A stretch of 50,635 nucleotides of DNA, taken from JAKALX01 sp964508715 (GTDB taxonomy: Bacteria > Chloroflexota > Dehalococcoidia > Tepidiformales > Tepidiformaceae). Position numbers and translations under genes: made by a program. Under the pieces are notes generated by a model. That model ran no database searches. It was not told where the DNA came from and saw only the letters and a list, made by a program, of their open reading frames with translations. Below are positions 24,971 to 32,107 of the stretch, one piece after another; the first letter of the stretch is position 1; every line of letters begins with the position of its first letter. Where the stretch lies: positions 1 through 50,635 of the forward strand of contig CAZDUX010000023.1 of NCBI GenBank assembly GCA_964508715.1, read 5' to 3'.

Positions 24971-25584
24971 GGCGTTACTCCGGGCTTCGGGCTCAGGGCG
25001 CTCGTGGGACAGGCGGCCACGCACGAACCGCACGAAGTACACACCGACTCCCGGAACGTCTGTGCCGCCCCGGGTGTGACAGCCGTCGTGATCCCACGCC
25101 CGGCAAGGCCGATGGCACTGATGTGCTGAAGGTCCTGGCAGGCGGTAGTGCAGCGCCCGCAGAGGATGCAGGCCCCTTCGGCAAAGGCGAAGAAGGAGTT
25201 GGTGGTATCCATGCCCGCGCGGGGCCGTGGCGAAAACCGCGAAAGATTGGCGGACTCACGCTCAAACGCATTGCCGGCTGTGTGGCTGAGCGGGCCTCCC
25301 GGCTCCTGGACAGCCGTCAGCATACCCGCCGTGAGCTCGAGAACACCGCGGCGGAGCCGCCGTACGCGTTCGGAACCAGTGACAACCTCTCGGACCGACG
25401 ACGCGGGTAGCGAGCAGCTTGCCACTACCCTGCCGTCGGCCTCGACGAGGCACGTGCGGCAGGCGCCAATTGGCGGCAGGTTGTCATCCTTGCAGAGGTG
25501 GGGGATATCGATCCCAGCCGACAGGATTACGTCGAGAAGCGAGCCCCTGGCTTCGTGAGCTGCGCCATCGATCCGGAGAGTCAT
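24967..25584 (-). CDS. HoxU/NuoG-like ferredoxin subunit of formate dehydrogenase
   Basis: 205 residues. A plant-type [2Fe-2S] domain comes first, with C31-x10-C42-x2-C45-x11-C57 (HLCKDDNLPPIGACRTCLVE). Two [4Fe-4S] ferredoxin motifs close the protein: CILCGRCTTACQ and CTSCGSCVAACP. The His-Cys cluster motif (H-x3-C-x2-C-x5-C) that sits between these parts in NuoG and HoxU is missing; the same place reads PLSHTAGNAFERESANL. It would carry electrons between FdhA and the NAD-reducing subunit. ATG at 25584 overlaps the NuoEF stop, and its own TGA overlaps the fdhA start. Confidence 0.92.
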   Translation of the reverse strand: MTLRIDGAAHEARGSLLDVILSAGIDIPHLCKDDNLPPIGACRTCLVEADGRVVASCSLPASSVREVVTGSERVRRLRRGVLELTAGMLTAVQEPGGPLSHTAGNAFERESANLSRFSPRPRAGMDTTNSFFAFAEGACILCGRCTTACQDLQHISAIGLAGRGITTAVTPGAAQTFRESVCTSCGSCVAACPTSALSPKPGVTP

Positions 25585-27038
25585 GAGAAGAGCTCCGGCC
25601 AGAAGTAGAGTGCCGAGCGGACGGGGCCGGGTGCCATCTGCCCGAGCCCACAGAGCGATGCCGCTCCGACGACGTCGAGGAGATCGCCAAGGTCGCCGTG
25701 CTGGTTTTCGCGGAGCAGGGTCACGATTCGAGGTGTCCCCTCGCGGCACGGCGTGCATTTTCCACAGGATTCATGGGCGTTGAACTCGGCCATCGCCATA
25801 GCTGCCCCCGGAATATCCGCCTCACGAGCGATGACGACGATTCCGCCCGCACCCGCGAAAGCTCCCGTGGGGTGGAGCGGGCCGGGGAGGAGTGGCCATC
25901 CGAACTCCGCGGGTGGCAGAAATCCGCCCGAGGGGCCACCACAGAGAGCGGCAGCAGGGGCTCCGTTGCCCGGCGCTCCGGCCCGTTCAAGCAGGTCAGC
26001 CAGCCTGGTTCCGAGTGGAAGCTCGTACACCCCGGGCGCAAGGACATCGCCACTAACCGAGAAGATCTTCGTGCCGGGGGCCTCCGGGGCGCCCGAATCG
26101 CGAAATGCATCGGCACCATCGCGGAAGATGACGGAGAGGTTGGCAAGGGTCTCGACGTTATTGACGACCGTGGGCATGCCGAACAGTCCCGCGTCGACCG
26201 GGTACGGCGGGCGAAGGCGAGGGACGGGCTTACGGCCCTCGAGGGCATTGAGAAGCGTCGTTTCCTCACCAAGAACGTAGCCGCCACCGCCGCTCACAAC
26301 CCATGGTTCAGGGCTGCCCGGAAGACCAAACTCTTCGAGTGCAGATTCCAGCGACGCGTGTGCGGCTGTCGCCTCACCATTGACGAGGATGACCACGACG
26401 GACGGCCGCAGGATGGCGGCGGCGATTGCCACCCCTTCCAGCACCCGGCGAGGTCGAAGACAGAGGAGTGCACGGTCTTTGAATACACCCGGCTCGCCCT
26501 CTTCCGCATTGACCACGAGGGCGAGTGGCCGCTCGTGGACGAGCGCATTGTTCCACTTGCGGGCGACGGGGAAGTAGGCGCCACCGCGTCCCCGGAGGTT
26601 CGCCCGCTGGAGTTCGGAGAGGGACGCCCCGGGCCCAAGCGCCAGTGCTCGCTCATATCCCCGCCAGTCACCGATATCGGGAGCCAGCAGGGGGCCGGCG
26701 ATGCGCACGAACGCCTCGTCGAACGGCTCATCGACGCCGGCAACTGGCGCGGCGTAACAGCGGAACTGGCAATCCATGGCCTCATCACCCGGGCCGGTGC
26801 GAGCGCCAGCAAGGGTGCAGCTGAGACCCGTGCAGACCCGTCGATCGTTTGCCGGCCGATCGAAGCGAAAGAGCGGGTAGGAAGTTGCGGCTTCCCAGGC
26901 TTCGGCGAGCGGAATGCGAGCGTCACGGGCGCACGCCGCGACCGTTTCGTGCTGGAGGTATCCATCGCGTTCGTGGGCGGCGAAGAGCAACGGCAGAAGC
27001 CGGGCGCGCCGGGGAAGCGATTCAGGGGGAAGGCGCAT
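25581..27038 (-). CDS. NuoE-NuoF fusion (NAD-reducing diaphorase subunit of formate dehydrogenase)
   Basis: 485 residues. An N-terminal NuoE-like domain (about 1-115) binds [2Fe-2S] through C69-x4-C74 and C90-x3-C94. The NuoF domain follows: LRGRGGAYFPVARKW (FMN/NADH site), NAEEGEPGVFKDR, MPTVVNNVETLANL, then ESCGKCTPCREGTPR and SLCGLG for the [4Fe-4S] cluster. It transfers electrons from the iron-sulfur chain to NAD+. The fusion resembles HoxF and the beta subunits of soluble NAD-dependent formate dehydrogenases. No membrane anchor is seen, so the complex is probably cytoplasmic. It sits 33 bases downstream of a small gene of unknown function. Confidence 0.92.
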   Translation of the reverse strand: MRLPPESLPRRARLLPLLFAAHERDGYLQHETVAACARDARIPLAEAWEAATSYPLFRFDRPANDRRVCTGLSCTLAGARTGPGDEAMDCQFRCYAAPVAGVDEPFDEAFVRIAGPLLAPDIGDWRGYERALALGPGASLSELQRANLRGRGGAYFPVARKWNNALVHERPLALVVNAEEGEPGVFKDRALLCLRPRRVLEGVAIAAAILRPSVVVILVNGEATAAHASLESALEEFGLPGSPEPWVVSGGGGYVLGEETTLLNALEGRKPVPRLRPPYPVDAGLFGMPTVVNNVETLANLSVIFRDGADAFRDSGAPEAPGTKIFSVSGDVLAPGVYELPLGTRLADLLERAGAPGNGAPAAALCGGPSGGFLPPAEFGWPLLPGPLHPTGAFAGAGGIVVIAREADIPGAAMAMAEFNAHESCGKCTPCREGTPRIVTLLRENQHGDLGDLLDVVGAASLCGLGQMAPGPVRSALYFWPELFS

Positions 27039-27071
27039 GCGGGAATCCTACTGTCCCGCCGGGGATGCCCG

Positions 27072-27491
27072 CTAGGAGCGCCTGCCGGTGACCTGGACTG
27101 ACGAGAGAGCAGCCGAAGAAAGCACCGTGCGCCGCGAGGGCGCCGGATCGGCACACGCGCGAGCAAGCACGCGATCGACGACGTCCGTCAGCCCTCGTGA
27201 GCGGGCTTCGTGCCGGATAGCGGCGACGGTGGCGGAGATGGTGGCGTCGACGCCGGGCCATTCGTTGCAGCGGATGACGCGAAGGTGCCGCGATGATTCG
27301 TTCCATTCGACGACGAGGCGCGGGGTGCTGGACGGGCCAGCCGAGTACCGTGTGTACCCGCCGAGGGGTTCCTGGGTGAGGTGAAGGCCCCGGCAGGTCG
27401 GGTCGATATCTGCTCGCTCCAGCCCTTCCCAGATCTCTCCCAGCGCCAGGAGCAAGCGAAACGCAACGTCCGATGTATCTGCCCGCACCAC
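27072..27491 (-). CDS. Hypothetical protein, first gene of the formate dehydrogenase operon
   Basis: 139 residues, no recognised domain. The central part (RLVVEWNESSRHLRVIRCNEWPGVDATI) suggests beta strands; the end is basic and probably disordered. Two consecutive GTG codons (27489-27491, 27486-27488) follow GGGGGAT, so either could be the start. It lies 33 bases upstream of the NuoEF gene on the same strand. A role in assembly or regulation of the dehydrogenase is possible from position only. Confidence 0.6.
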   Translation of the reverse strand: MVRADTSDVAFRLLLALGEIWEGLERADIDPTCRGLHLTQEPLGGYTRYSAGPSSTPRLVVEWNESSRHLRVIRCNEWPGVDATISATVAAIRHEARSRGLTDVVDRVLARACADPAPSRRTVLSSAALSSVQVTGRRS

Positions 27492-27673
27492 ATATCCCCC
27501 ACGGCGTAATTGCCCGGGCGCGGAAGTTCGAGCGATGTGAACGATCCGCGACCCCGTAAGGGCGATTTTACGCCCAATGAAGGGTTCATGCGCAACTCTT
27601 CTATCGGCGGTATAGATGAGAGCCTTGTCTCCCGGATGTGCCCATACGGTGTCAGCGGTTCGCAGACGGTCTG
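27492..27673 (-). other. Leader/promoter region of the formate dehydrogenase operon
   Basis: Gene-free. On the minus strand a possible promoter is TTGCGC-N19-TAAAAT. A GGGCG/CGCCC hairpin around a six-base AT loop (27560-27575) overlaps its -10. Neither is strong. Confidence 0.3.
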
Positions 27674-27702
27674 TTGACAGGCTGGATTCAGGGCTAGTAA
27701 CT
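27674..27702 (+). promoter_or_regulatory. Promoter of the tetR operon
   Basis: A perfect -35 TTGACA (27674-27679) is followed at 15-17 bases by TAGTAACT, the likely -10. The -10 is inside the palindromic operator, so binding there would block the polymerase. Confidence 0.6.
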
Positions 27703-27722
27703 TGCGAGTCACTACTTACTAG
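27694..27722. promoter_or_regulatory. Nested palindromic operator upstream of tetR
   Basis: CTAGTAA (27694-27700) and TTACTAG (27716-27722) are perfect inverted copies. Between and overlapping them, AGTAACT-TGCG-AGTCACT forms a second, one-mismatch palindrome. It ends eight bases before the tetR GTG and covers its -10, as expected for autorepression. Confidence 0.6.
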
Positions 27723-27730
27723 AGGTAAAC

Positions 27731-28339
27731 GTGAGACAGCGAGCTGCTCGCAAACCGGCCGGCGAACGACGCCAGCAGATCATCGAAACCGCACAGGATG
27801 TCTTCGCCCGGGCGGGCTATGCAAACACGGCTACCGCAGATGTGGCTGCAGCGGCCGGAGTGGCGCCTGCCGCAATCTACCGGTACTTCCCGAGCAAGCG
27901 TGATCTCTACCTTGCCGCACTCCGGGACGCTGGTCCGAGACTCCTCGATCTGATCGGTAGCACGGCCATCGGCACAGGTGATCCACTCGAAACGATCTGG
28001 CGTTTTGGCCTCGCCTACTACGATCGCGTCAACGATCGGTCAGCCTATGCCAGGCTCTGGTTCCAGGCACTTGGCGACGCCTCCGACGAAGAGGTTCGGC
28101 AGGCCATTGCGGAAAATTTCAAGGCGACCGTGGACCTGGTTTCAGCACAGCTCGATCTGGCAAAGCACACCGGCCTCGTTCGAGAGGACCTGGAACCCCG
28201 ACTGGGCGGATGGCAGTTCATGGCAATCGGATTGATGTTCGATGTGCTGCACCACCTCCAACTCGACGCGGAACTGGACCGGGGCAAGGTGGAGACGTGG
28301 GGCAAGATGTTCATCGACTCCCTCCGGAGGGAGCCATGA
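27731..28339 (+). CDS. TetR/AcrR family transcriptional regulator
   Basis: 202 residues. The N-terminal helix-turn-helix is typical: RRQQIIETAQDVFARAGYAN, then TADVAAAAGVAPAAIYRYFPSKRDLY (to about residue 58). The C-terminal ligand domain resembles that of fatty-acid or multidrug-type repressors but gives no ligand. GTG at 27731 follows GAGG at about five bases. It is divergent from the formate dehydrogenase operon and its stop overlaps the start of a small zinc-finger gene. The operator just upstream implies autoregulation. Confidence 0.92.
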   Translation: MRQRAARKPAGERRQQIIETAQDVFARAGYANTATADVAAAAGVAPAAIYRYFPSKRDLYLAALRDAGPRLLDLIGSTAIGTGDPLETIWRFGLAYYDRVNDRSAYARLWFQALGDASDEEVRQAIAENFKATVDLVSAQLDLAKHTGLVREDLEPRLGGWQFMAIGLMFDVLHHLQLDAELDRGKVETWGKMFIDSLRREP

Positions 28340-28509
28340 ACCGCCCTGCAACGCACGTATGCGTACGCGCAGAGGAGCGCTGCACCTGCGGGAATCTCGT
28401 CGCAATCCGTAGCGAGTCCGGAGTCGAAATTCTCTGCCGGCGGTGCAAACGTGTTCATATCATCCCGTGGTTGGAGGAGGTCGTAGCGGTTAAGGCACCC
28501 GCGCACTGA
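28336..28509 (+). CDS. Small Com-like zinc-finger protein
   Basis: 57 residues. Two cysteine pairs (C16-x-C18-G and C34-x2-C37) frame a short strand: RCTCGNLVAIRSESGVE, then ILCRRCKRVHII. This is the pattern of phage Mu Com and its relatives, zinc-binding RNA-interacting regulators (R-C-x-CGxLLA...EIxCPRCK). ATG overlaps the tetR stop (ATGA), so it is translated with the repressor. Host relatives of Com are mostly unstudied. Function here is unknown. Confidence 0.65.
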   Translation: MNRPATHVCVRAEERCTCGNLVAIRSESGVEILCRRCKRVHIIPWLEEVVAVKAPAH

Positions 28510-28644
28510 TGCGCTTCCCTGAGAGGCCAGAGGTCGTGAACCCCGAGCCCGAATGTCGCCGCGGCGCGGACTTTCCGCGTCACCACACGGGGCTGGCCCC
28601 GGAGGCAACATGTTTGGCAATCAGATGGTTCAGGAGGTGCGGCG

Positions 28645-29163
28645 ATGAGGCCCGCTTCCGAGTTAGCACCCGAAGTGCGGGAAGACTTGCTGCGACGCGC
28701 CTGGTACATCCACGACGCAGCCTGGTTCACAGCTACCCGCGAGGAACTCGGTATCGAGATGGCGAACCGGCTCAACCACCGTGCGGTCCATACGGTCGGT
28801 TTCGCAGAGGCGCGGCGCCTGGCACGAGCACTCGATGTGAACACCATCGAAAACGTGCCGGGAATGATCGAGTTCATTGCAGCAGGCGATTCGGTCTACG
28901 TCGGGCCTCCGCTCATGGAGATGGAAACCCGGCAGATGGATTCGGATTCATACGAAATCCATGTGACACGCTGCTTCGTGGCGGACCACATCGCCCGAGC
29001 CGGCATGGCAGATAGCTACGAATGCGCGGTATTCGATCGCGTCGGAGCCTGGCACGAAGCACTCGGCCTGCCTCTCGCGCCCGGGCAACTTCCAGCCGTG
29101 CAGTGTGCGAAGGCTGCAAACCGGGAGTGCCGGAAGCTGCTACGCGTGGAGGGTGCGCGATGA
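28645..29163 (+). CDS. DUF6125-like protein
   Basis: 172 residues. The N-terminal helices (LRRAWYIHDAAWFTATREEL, then ANRLNHRAVHTVGFAEARRLARAL) match the DUF6125 family. A strand region follows with YEIHVTRCFVADHIARAGM and a conserved cysteine in SYECAVF, then GAWHEALGL. The two cysteines are at positions where relatives often carry ligands, but the function is not known. ATG at 28645 follows AGGAGG. The stop overlaps a very short frame. It lies in the tetR operon after a 135-base gap with no convincing gene. Confidence 0.7.
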   Translation: MRPASELAPEVREDLLRRAWYIHDAAWFTATREELGIEMANRLNHRAVHTVGFAEARRLARALDVNTIENVPGMIEFIAAGDSVYVGPPLMEMETRQMDSDSYEIHVTRCFVADHIARAGMADSYECAVFDRVGAWHEALGLPLAPGQLPAVQCAKAANRECRKLLRVEGAR

Positions 29164-29249
29164 ACGCGCCTTGCCGCGAACGTCACGACCTGCCTCCCCA
29201 GCAGGGAAACGCAGATGGCACGGCCTTGCACGGTGACGCGATTGACTGA
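29160..29249 (+). CDS. Possible 29-residue peptide coupled to the DUF6125 gene
   Basis: ATG overlaps the preceding stop (ATGA). The product is polar, with one cysteine and no recognisable motif. Translation is possible by coupling, but a chance frame is equally likely. Confidence 0.25.
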   Translation: MNAPCRERHDLPPQQGNADGTALHGDAID

Positions 29250-29258
29250 GATCAGTCA
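29243..29258. repeat. Inverted repeat between convergent genes
   Basis: TGACTGA (29243-29249) and TCAGTCA (29252-29258) are perfect inverted copies two bases apart, at the point where the tetR operon and the DUF4177-like gene meet. The loop is too small for a terminator; a protein site is possible. Confidence 0.3.
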
Positions 29259-29434
29259 CTCACTGTGGCGGCCTCAGCCTGGGATCTAGCGGGCCGTTTG
29301 AAGATGTAGAGCAGCTGCAGGGTCTGGGCGCCCTGAAGCACGGTCACAAGCTCCCACCCCTCCTGGCCGAGTGCATCGAGGGTTGGCTTGGGGGCCGGGC
29401 CGTCGTTGAGGATCGAGGCGTATTCCCACTTCAT
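29252..29434 (-). CDS. DUF4177-like small protein
   Basis: 60 residues. MKWEYASIL, then LDALGQEGWELVTVL and LLYIFKRP form the DUF4177 pattern (WEY at the start, LN-x-LG-x-EGWELV, then a strand ending FKRP). Function of the family is unknown. ATG at 29434 with GGAG about eight bases before is chosen over a start at 29488, since the conserved region begins at this Met. It stands alone upstream of the SAM riboswitch, pointing away. Confidence 0.8.
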   Translation of the reverse strand: MKWEYASILNDGPAPKPTLDALGQEGWELVTVLQGAQTLQLLYIFKRPARSQAEAATVSD

Positions 29435-29670
29435 GGAAGCTCCAGCTATTTCCGAATAGGGCAAGTTTCGAGCGCGATGGTCATTCACGCCATGCGGTCG
29501 GGAGTACTCGATGAGCGCGCCGCCGAGGCAACTGGTACCGGCATAGAGTTCCCGGCCGGGCGACCACCCTGTCCATATTGATACCGGTCACTCACCGTGC
29601 CCGGCGCGAGGTAGAAGGGCCCGGGCATTGGTTCGCTATCCTCTCGCCTGGCCACTGATCCCCTGCTACT
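29435..29670. other. Gene-free stretch upstream of the metK riboswitch
   Basis: No convincing gene on either strand. It should contain the metK promoter; TACTAT at 29666-29671 could be its -10, but I see no good -35. Confidence 0.3.
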
Positions 29671-29760
29671 ATCTCATCAGCGTCCAGAGGGCTGGAGGGC
29701 TCAACGCCCCGGGGCCCGGCAACCTGGTTAAGCCTCCAAGGTGCCAAGACGACGCGGTCC
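29671..29760 (+). promoter_or_regulatory. SAM riboswitch (SAM-I/SAM-IV superfamily)
   Basis: It lies directly upstream of metK. It carries core features of the S-box family in order: AGAGGGCTGGAGGG, GCCCGGCAACC and AAGGTGCCAA. GGGC (in AGAGGGC) and GCCC (before GGCAACC) form the P2 stem, and GCGTC (29680-29684) with GACGC (29751-29755) a short P1. The GATGA-type kink-turn of classical SAM-I is not evident, and CTCAACGCCCCGG is closer to SAM-IV, so a SAM-I/IV variant is likely. SAM binding should lower metK expression. Confidence 0.8.
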
Positions 29761-29782
29761 TTCAACAAGAAGGGCAACAAAA

Positions 29783-29828
29783 GGCGGGTGCTCGAGCCCG
29801 CCCCTCGTCGGTCGAGGGGCTTTTCGTT
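29783..29828 (+). terminator. Expression platform of the SAM riboswitch: terminator and competing hairpin
   Basis: GCCCCTCG (29800-29807) and CGAGGGGC (29813-29820) form a perfect 8-bp stem followed by TTTTCGTT, a clear intrinsic terminator. An alternative hairpin GGCGGG (29783-29788) with CCCGCC (29797-29802) uses part of the terminator's left arm and could act as antiterminator. Control is therefore transcriptional. Confidence 0.8.
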
Positions 29829-29881
29829 GCCCGCCACCCCCACTCATGGCTACGAAAGCAACGAAAGGAACACGCAACGCA

Positions 29882-31075
29882 ATGGCCGAACGCCGGCTCC
29901 TCACGTCAGAATCAGTCACGGAAGGGCACCCTGACAAGGTCTGCGACCAGATCTCCGATGCCGTCCTCGACGACCTCATCAGCAAAGACCCGCTTTCGCG
30001 CGTCGCCTGCGAGACCGCCATCACCAACGGCCTCGTGCTCGTGACGGGTGAAATCACAACCGATGGGTACGCCGACATCCCGGCACTGGTTCGCAAGACG
30101 ATCCAGGACATCGGCTACGTCTCATCAGATATCGGCTTCGACAGTGAAACGTGCGGCGTTATCACGGCAATCAATAGCCAGTCACCGGATATCGCCAGCG
30201 GAGTGGACCGCTCGTGGGAGGCAAGGCACGGCAAGTCGAACGGAGCGGAGCTCGACACGGGCGCCGGTGACCAGGGAATGATGATCGGCTTCGCCTGCAC
30301 CGAGACGCCAGAACTCATGCCGCTCACGATCTCCCTTGCGCACCGCCTCACGCGGAGGCTGGCAGAGGCCCGCAAGAGCGGCGAGTTGCCCTGGCTTCGG
30401 CCCGATGGCAAGTCGCAGGTGACCATCGAATACGACGAGAACTGGGAGCCAGTGCGGGCTGAAGCAGTGGTTATCTCGACACAGCACGCGCCCGAAGTCG
30501 ACAACGAGACCATCGAGACCGACGTTCGCGCACACATCATCGGGACGATCGTCGACTCGAAGCTCATCGATCCCCGGACGCGGATCTACGTGAATCCCTC
30601 GGGGCGGTTTGTGGTTGGCGGGCCGAAGGGCGATGCCGGGCTTACCGGCCGAAAGATCATCGTCGACACCTACGGCGGAATTGCCCGGCATGGTGGCGGC
30701 GCGTTCAGCGGAAAGGACCCGACCAAGGTCGACCGCTCGGGAGCCTATGCTGCGCGGTGGGTGGCAAAGAACATCGTGGCAGCAGGCCTCGCGACGCGTT
30801 GCGAGTTCATGCTCAGCTATGCCATCGGTGTGGCACAGCCAACATCGATTGGAGTCGAGACATTTGGGACCGGGCGCGTACCGGACCATGCGATCCTGGA
30901 CGCGGTCCGCGCCCACTTCGACCTTCGCCCAGGCGCGATCATCCGCGACCTGAATCTCCGGCGGCCCATCTATAAGCCCACCGCAAGCTATGGCCACTTC
31001 GGCCGGAACGACCTTCACGTGCCATGGGAAGACACGTCGCGGGCCAGGGAGCTTGCCGTGAGCTGCGGACTCTAG
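29882..31075 (+). CDS. metK: S-adenosylmethionine synthetase
   Basis: 397 residues, the usual length. TSESVTEGHPDKVCDQISDA opens the protein; GAGDQGMMIGFA and GGGAFSGKDPTKVDRSGAYA are the two MetK signatures. It makes SAM from methionine and ATP in the cytoplasm. ATG at 29882 is preferred: GAAAGGA lies about 12 bases before. ATG at 29846 is in frame but has no ribosome site. Expression should be controlled by the SAM riboswitch and terminator upstream. Three sugar-nucleotide genes follow at 18 bases or less. Confidence 0.97.
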   Translation: MAERRLLTSESVTEGHPDKVCDQISDAVLDDLISKDPLSRVACETAITNGLVLVTGEITTDGYADIPALVRKTIQDIGYVSSDIGFDSETCGVITAINSQSPDIASGVDRSWEARHGKSNGAELDTGAGDQGMMIGFACTETPELMPLTISLAHRLTRRLAEARKSGELPWLRPDGKSQVTIEYDENWEPVRAEAVVISTQHAPEVDNETIETDVRAHIIGTIVDSKLIDPRTRIYVNPSGRFVVGGPKGDAGLTGRKIIVDTYGGIARHGGGAFSGKDPTKVDRSGAYAARWVAKNIVAAGLATRCEFMLSYAIGVAQPTSIGVETFGTGRVPDHAILDAVRAHFDLRPGAIIRDLNLRRPIYKPTASYGHFGRNDLHVPWEDTSRARELAVSCGL

Positions 31076-31093
31076 GCCCCCGGGCCGCCCCAG

Positions 31094-32107
31094 ATGGATG
31101 CGATCGTTCTCGTTGGCGGGCAGGGTACGCGGCTCCGGCCACTCACGCTGACCCGCCACAAGAGCCTCGTGCCCATCTGCAACCGCCCCTACATGGCATA
31201 CCTGTTCGACTGGCTGCACCGGAGCGGGTTCCAGCGCGCGATCCTGGCCCTGGGGCAGAACAACGAGGATCTCGCTGAGGCGTACCCAGCGGGGCATCAC
31301 AATGGCCTGAACGTGGTAATCGTCCAGGAACAGAGGAGGCTCGAGTCGGGTGGGGCGATTCGCAACGCCTTCCGCGAGGCGGGCATTGAGGGCCGGTTCA
31401 CCGTGGTGAATGGCGACGTGATGCTCGATTTCGATTTTGCCCATGCCCTGGCAGCGCACGAGGCGGCACGGGCCGAACTCACCATTGCCCTGTACGAGAT
31501 GCCAGATGTTTCGCAATTCGGTGTGGCGGTAACCGACGCCGAAGGCATGGTGATCGGTTTCGTGGAGAAGCCACCGCTGGGCACCGAGCCGAGCACGCTG
31601 GTGAATGCCGGCGTGTGGATCTTCGAACCACACCTCATCGATGACATTCCACCGGGACCGGTACGCGTCGAAGAGACCCTCTTCCCGTCTCTCGTCGGCC
31701 GCGGACGGCGGGTGCTCGGGTACCGGTTCGAGGGGCTCTGGGCCGATGTTGGTACAGCAGCACGGTACCTCGCCGTGAACCAGGCACTACTCGAGCCCGG
31801 CCAAAACTGCATGGCCGGGACAGTAACGGTGGCCCCCGATGCGACGGTGGAATCGAGCTGTGCCGGCGAGGGGACGACGATTGGGCCGGGTGCGACGGTG
31901 CGACGCTCCGTCTTGTGGGAAAACGTAACCGTGAGTGAGGGCGCCGTAGTCGAGGATAGCGTCCTCGCGGATGGTGTGATCGTTGGCGCGGGAGCCGTGC
32001 TACGGGGGGTGGTCGCAGGAAGCAATACTCATATCGGCGCAAGGAGTGTGGCCCTTCCGGGAACGTCTTTCGACCCCGGCACACGGTATGATGCGCGGAA
32101 TGAATGA
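31094..32107 (+). CDS. Sugar-1-phosphate nucleotidyltransferase (mannose-1-phosphate guanylyltransferase-like)
   Basis: 337 residues. The nucleotidyltransferase domain starts MDAIVLVGGQGTRLRPLT and continues with VNGDVMLDFDF and GFVEKP. From about residue 245 left-handed beta-helix repeats follow (CAGEGTTIGPGATVRRSVLW). The sequence fits GDP-mannose or related NDP-sugar pyrophosphorylases. The two genes after it supply mannose-6-phosphate and mannose-1-phosphate, so GTP plus mannose-1-phosphate is the likely reaction; this is inferred from context. ATG at 31094, 18 bases after metK. Confidence 0.87.
   Translation: MDAIVLVGGQGTRLRPLTLTRHKSLVPICNRPYMAYLFDWLHRSGFQRAILALGQNNEDLAEAYPAGHHNGLNVVIVQEQRRLESGGAIRNAFREAGIEGRFTVVNGDVMLDFDFAHALAAHEAARAELTIALYEMPDVSQFGVAVTDAEGMVIGFVEKPPLGTEPSTLVNAGVWIFEPHLIDDIPPGPVRVEETLFPSLVGRGRRVLGYRFEGLWADVGTAARYLAVNQALLEPGQNCMAGTVTVAPDATVESSCAGEGTTIGPGATVRRSVLWENVTVSEGAVVEDSVLADGVIVGAGAVLRGVVAGSNTHIGARSVALPGTSFDPGTRYDARNE

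Noticed and set aside
25698..27101. 467-codon plus-strand open frame opposite NuoEF
   Set aside because: No motifs; the minus strand encodes NuoE and NuoF cluster ligands throughout.
28509..29015. Plus-strand frame starting on the Com-like gene stop (TGATG)
   Set aside because: It runs into the DUF6125 gene in another frame and has no recognisable motif, while DUF6125 has its own AGGAGG.
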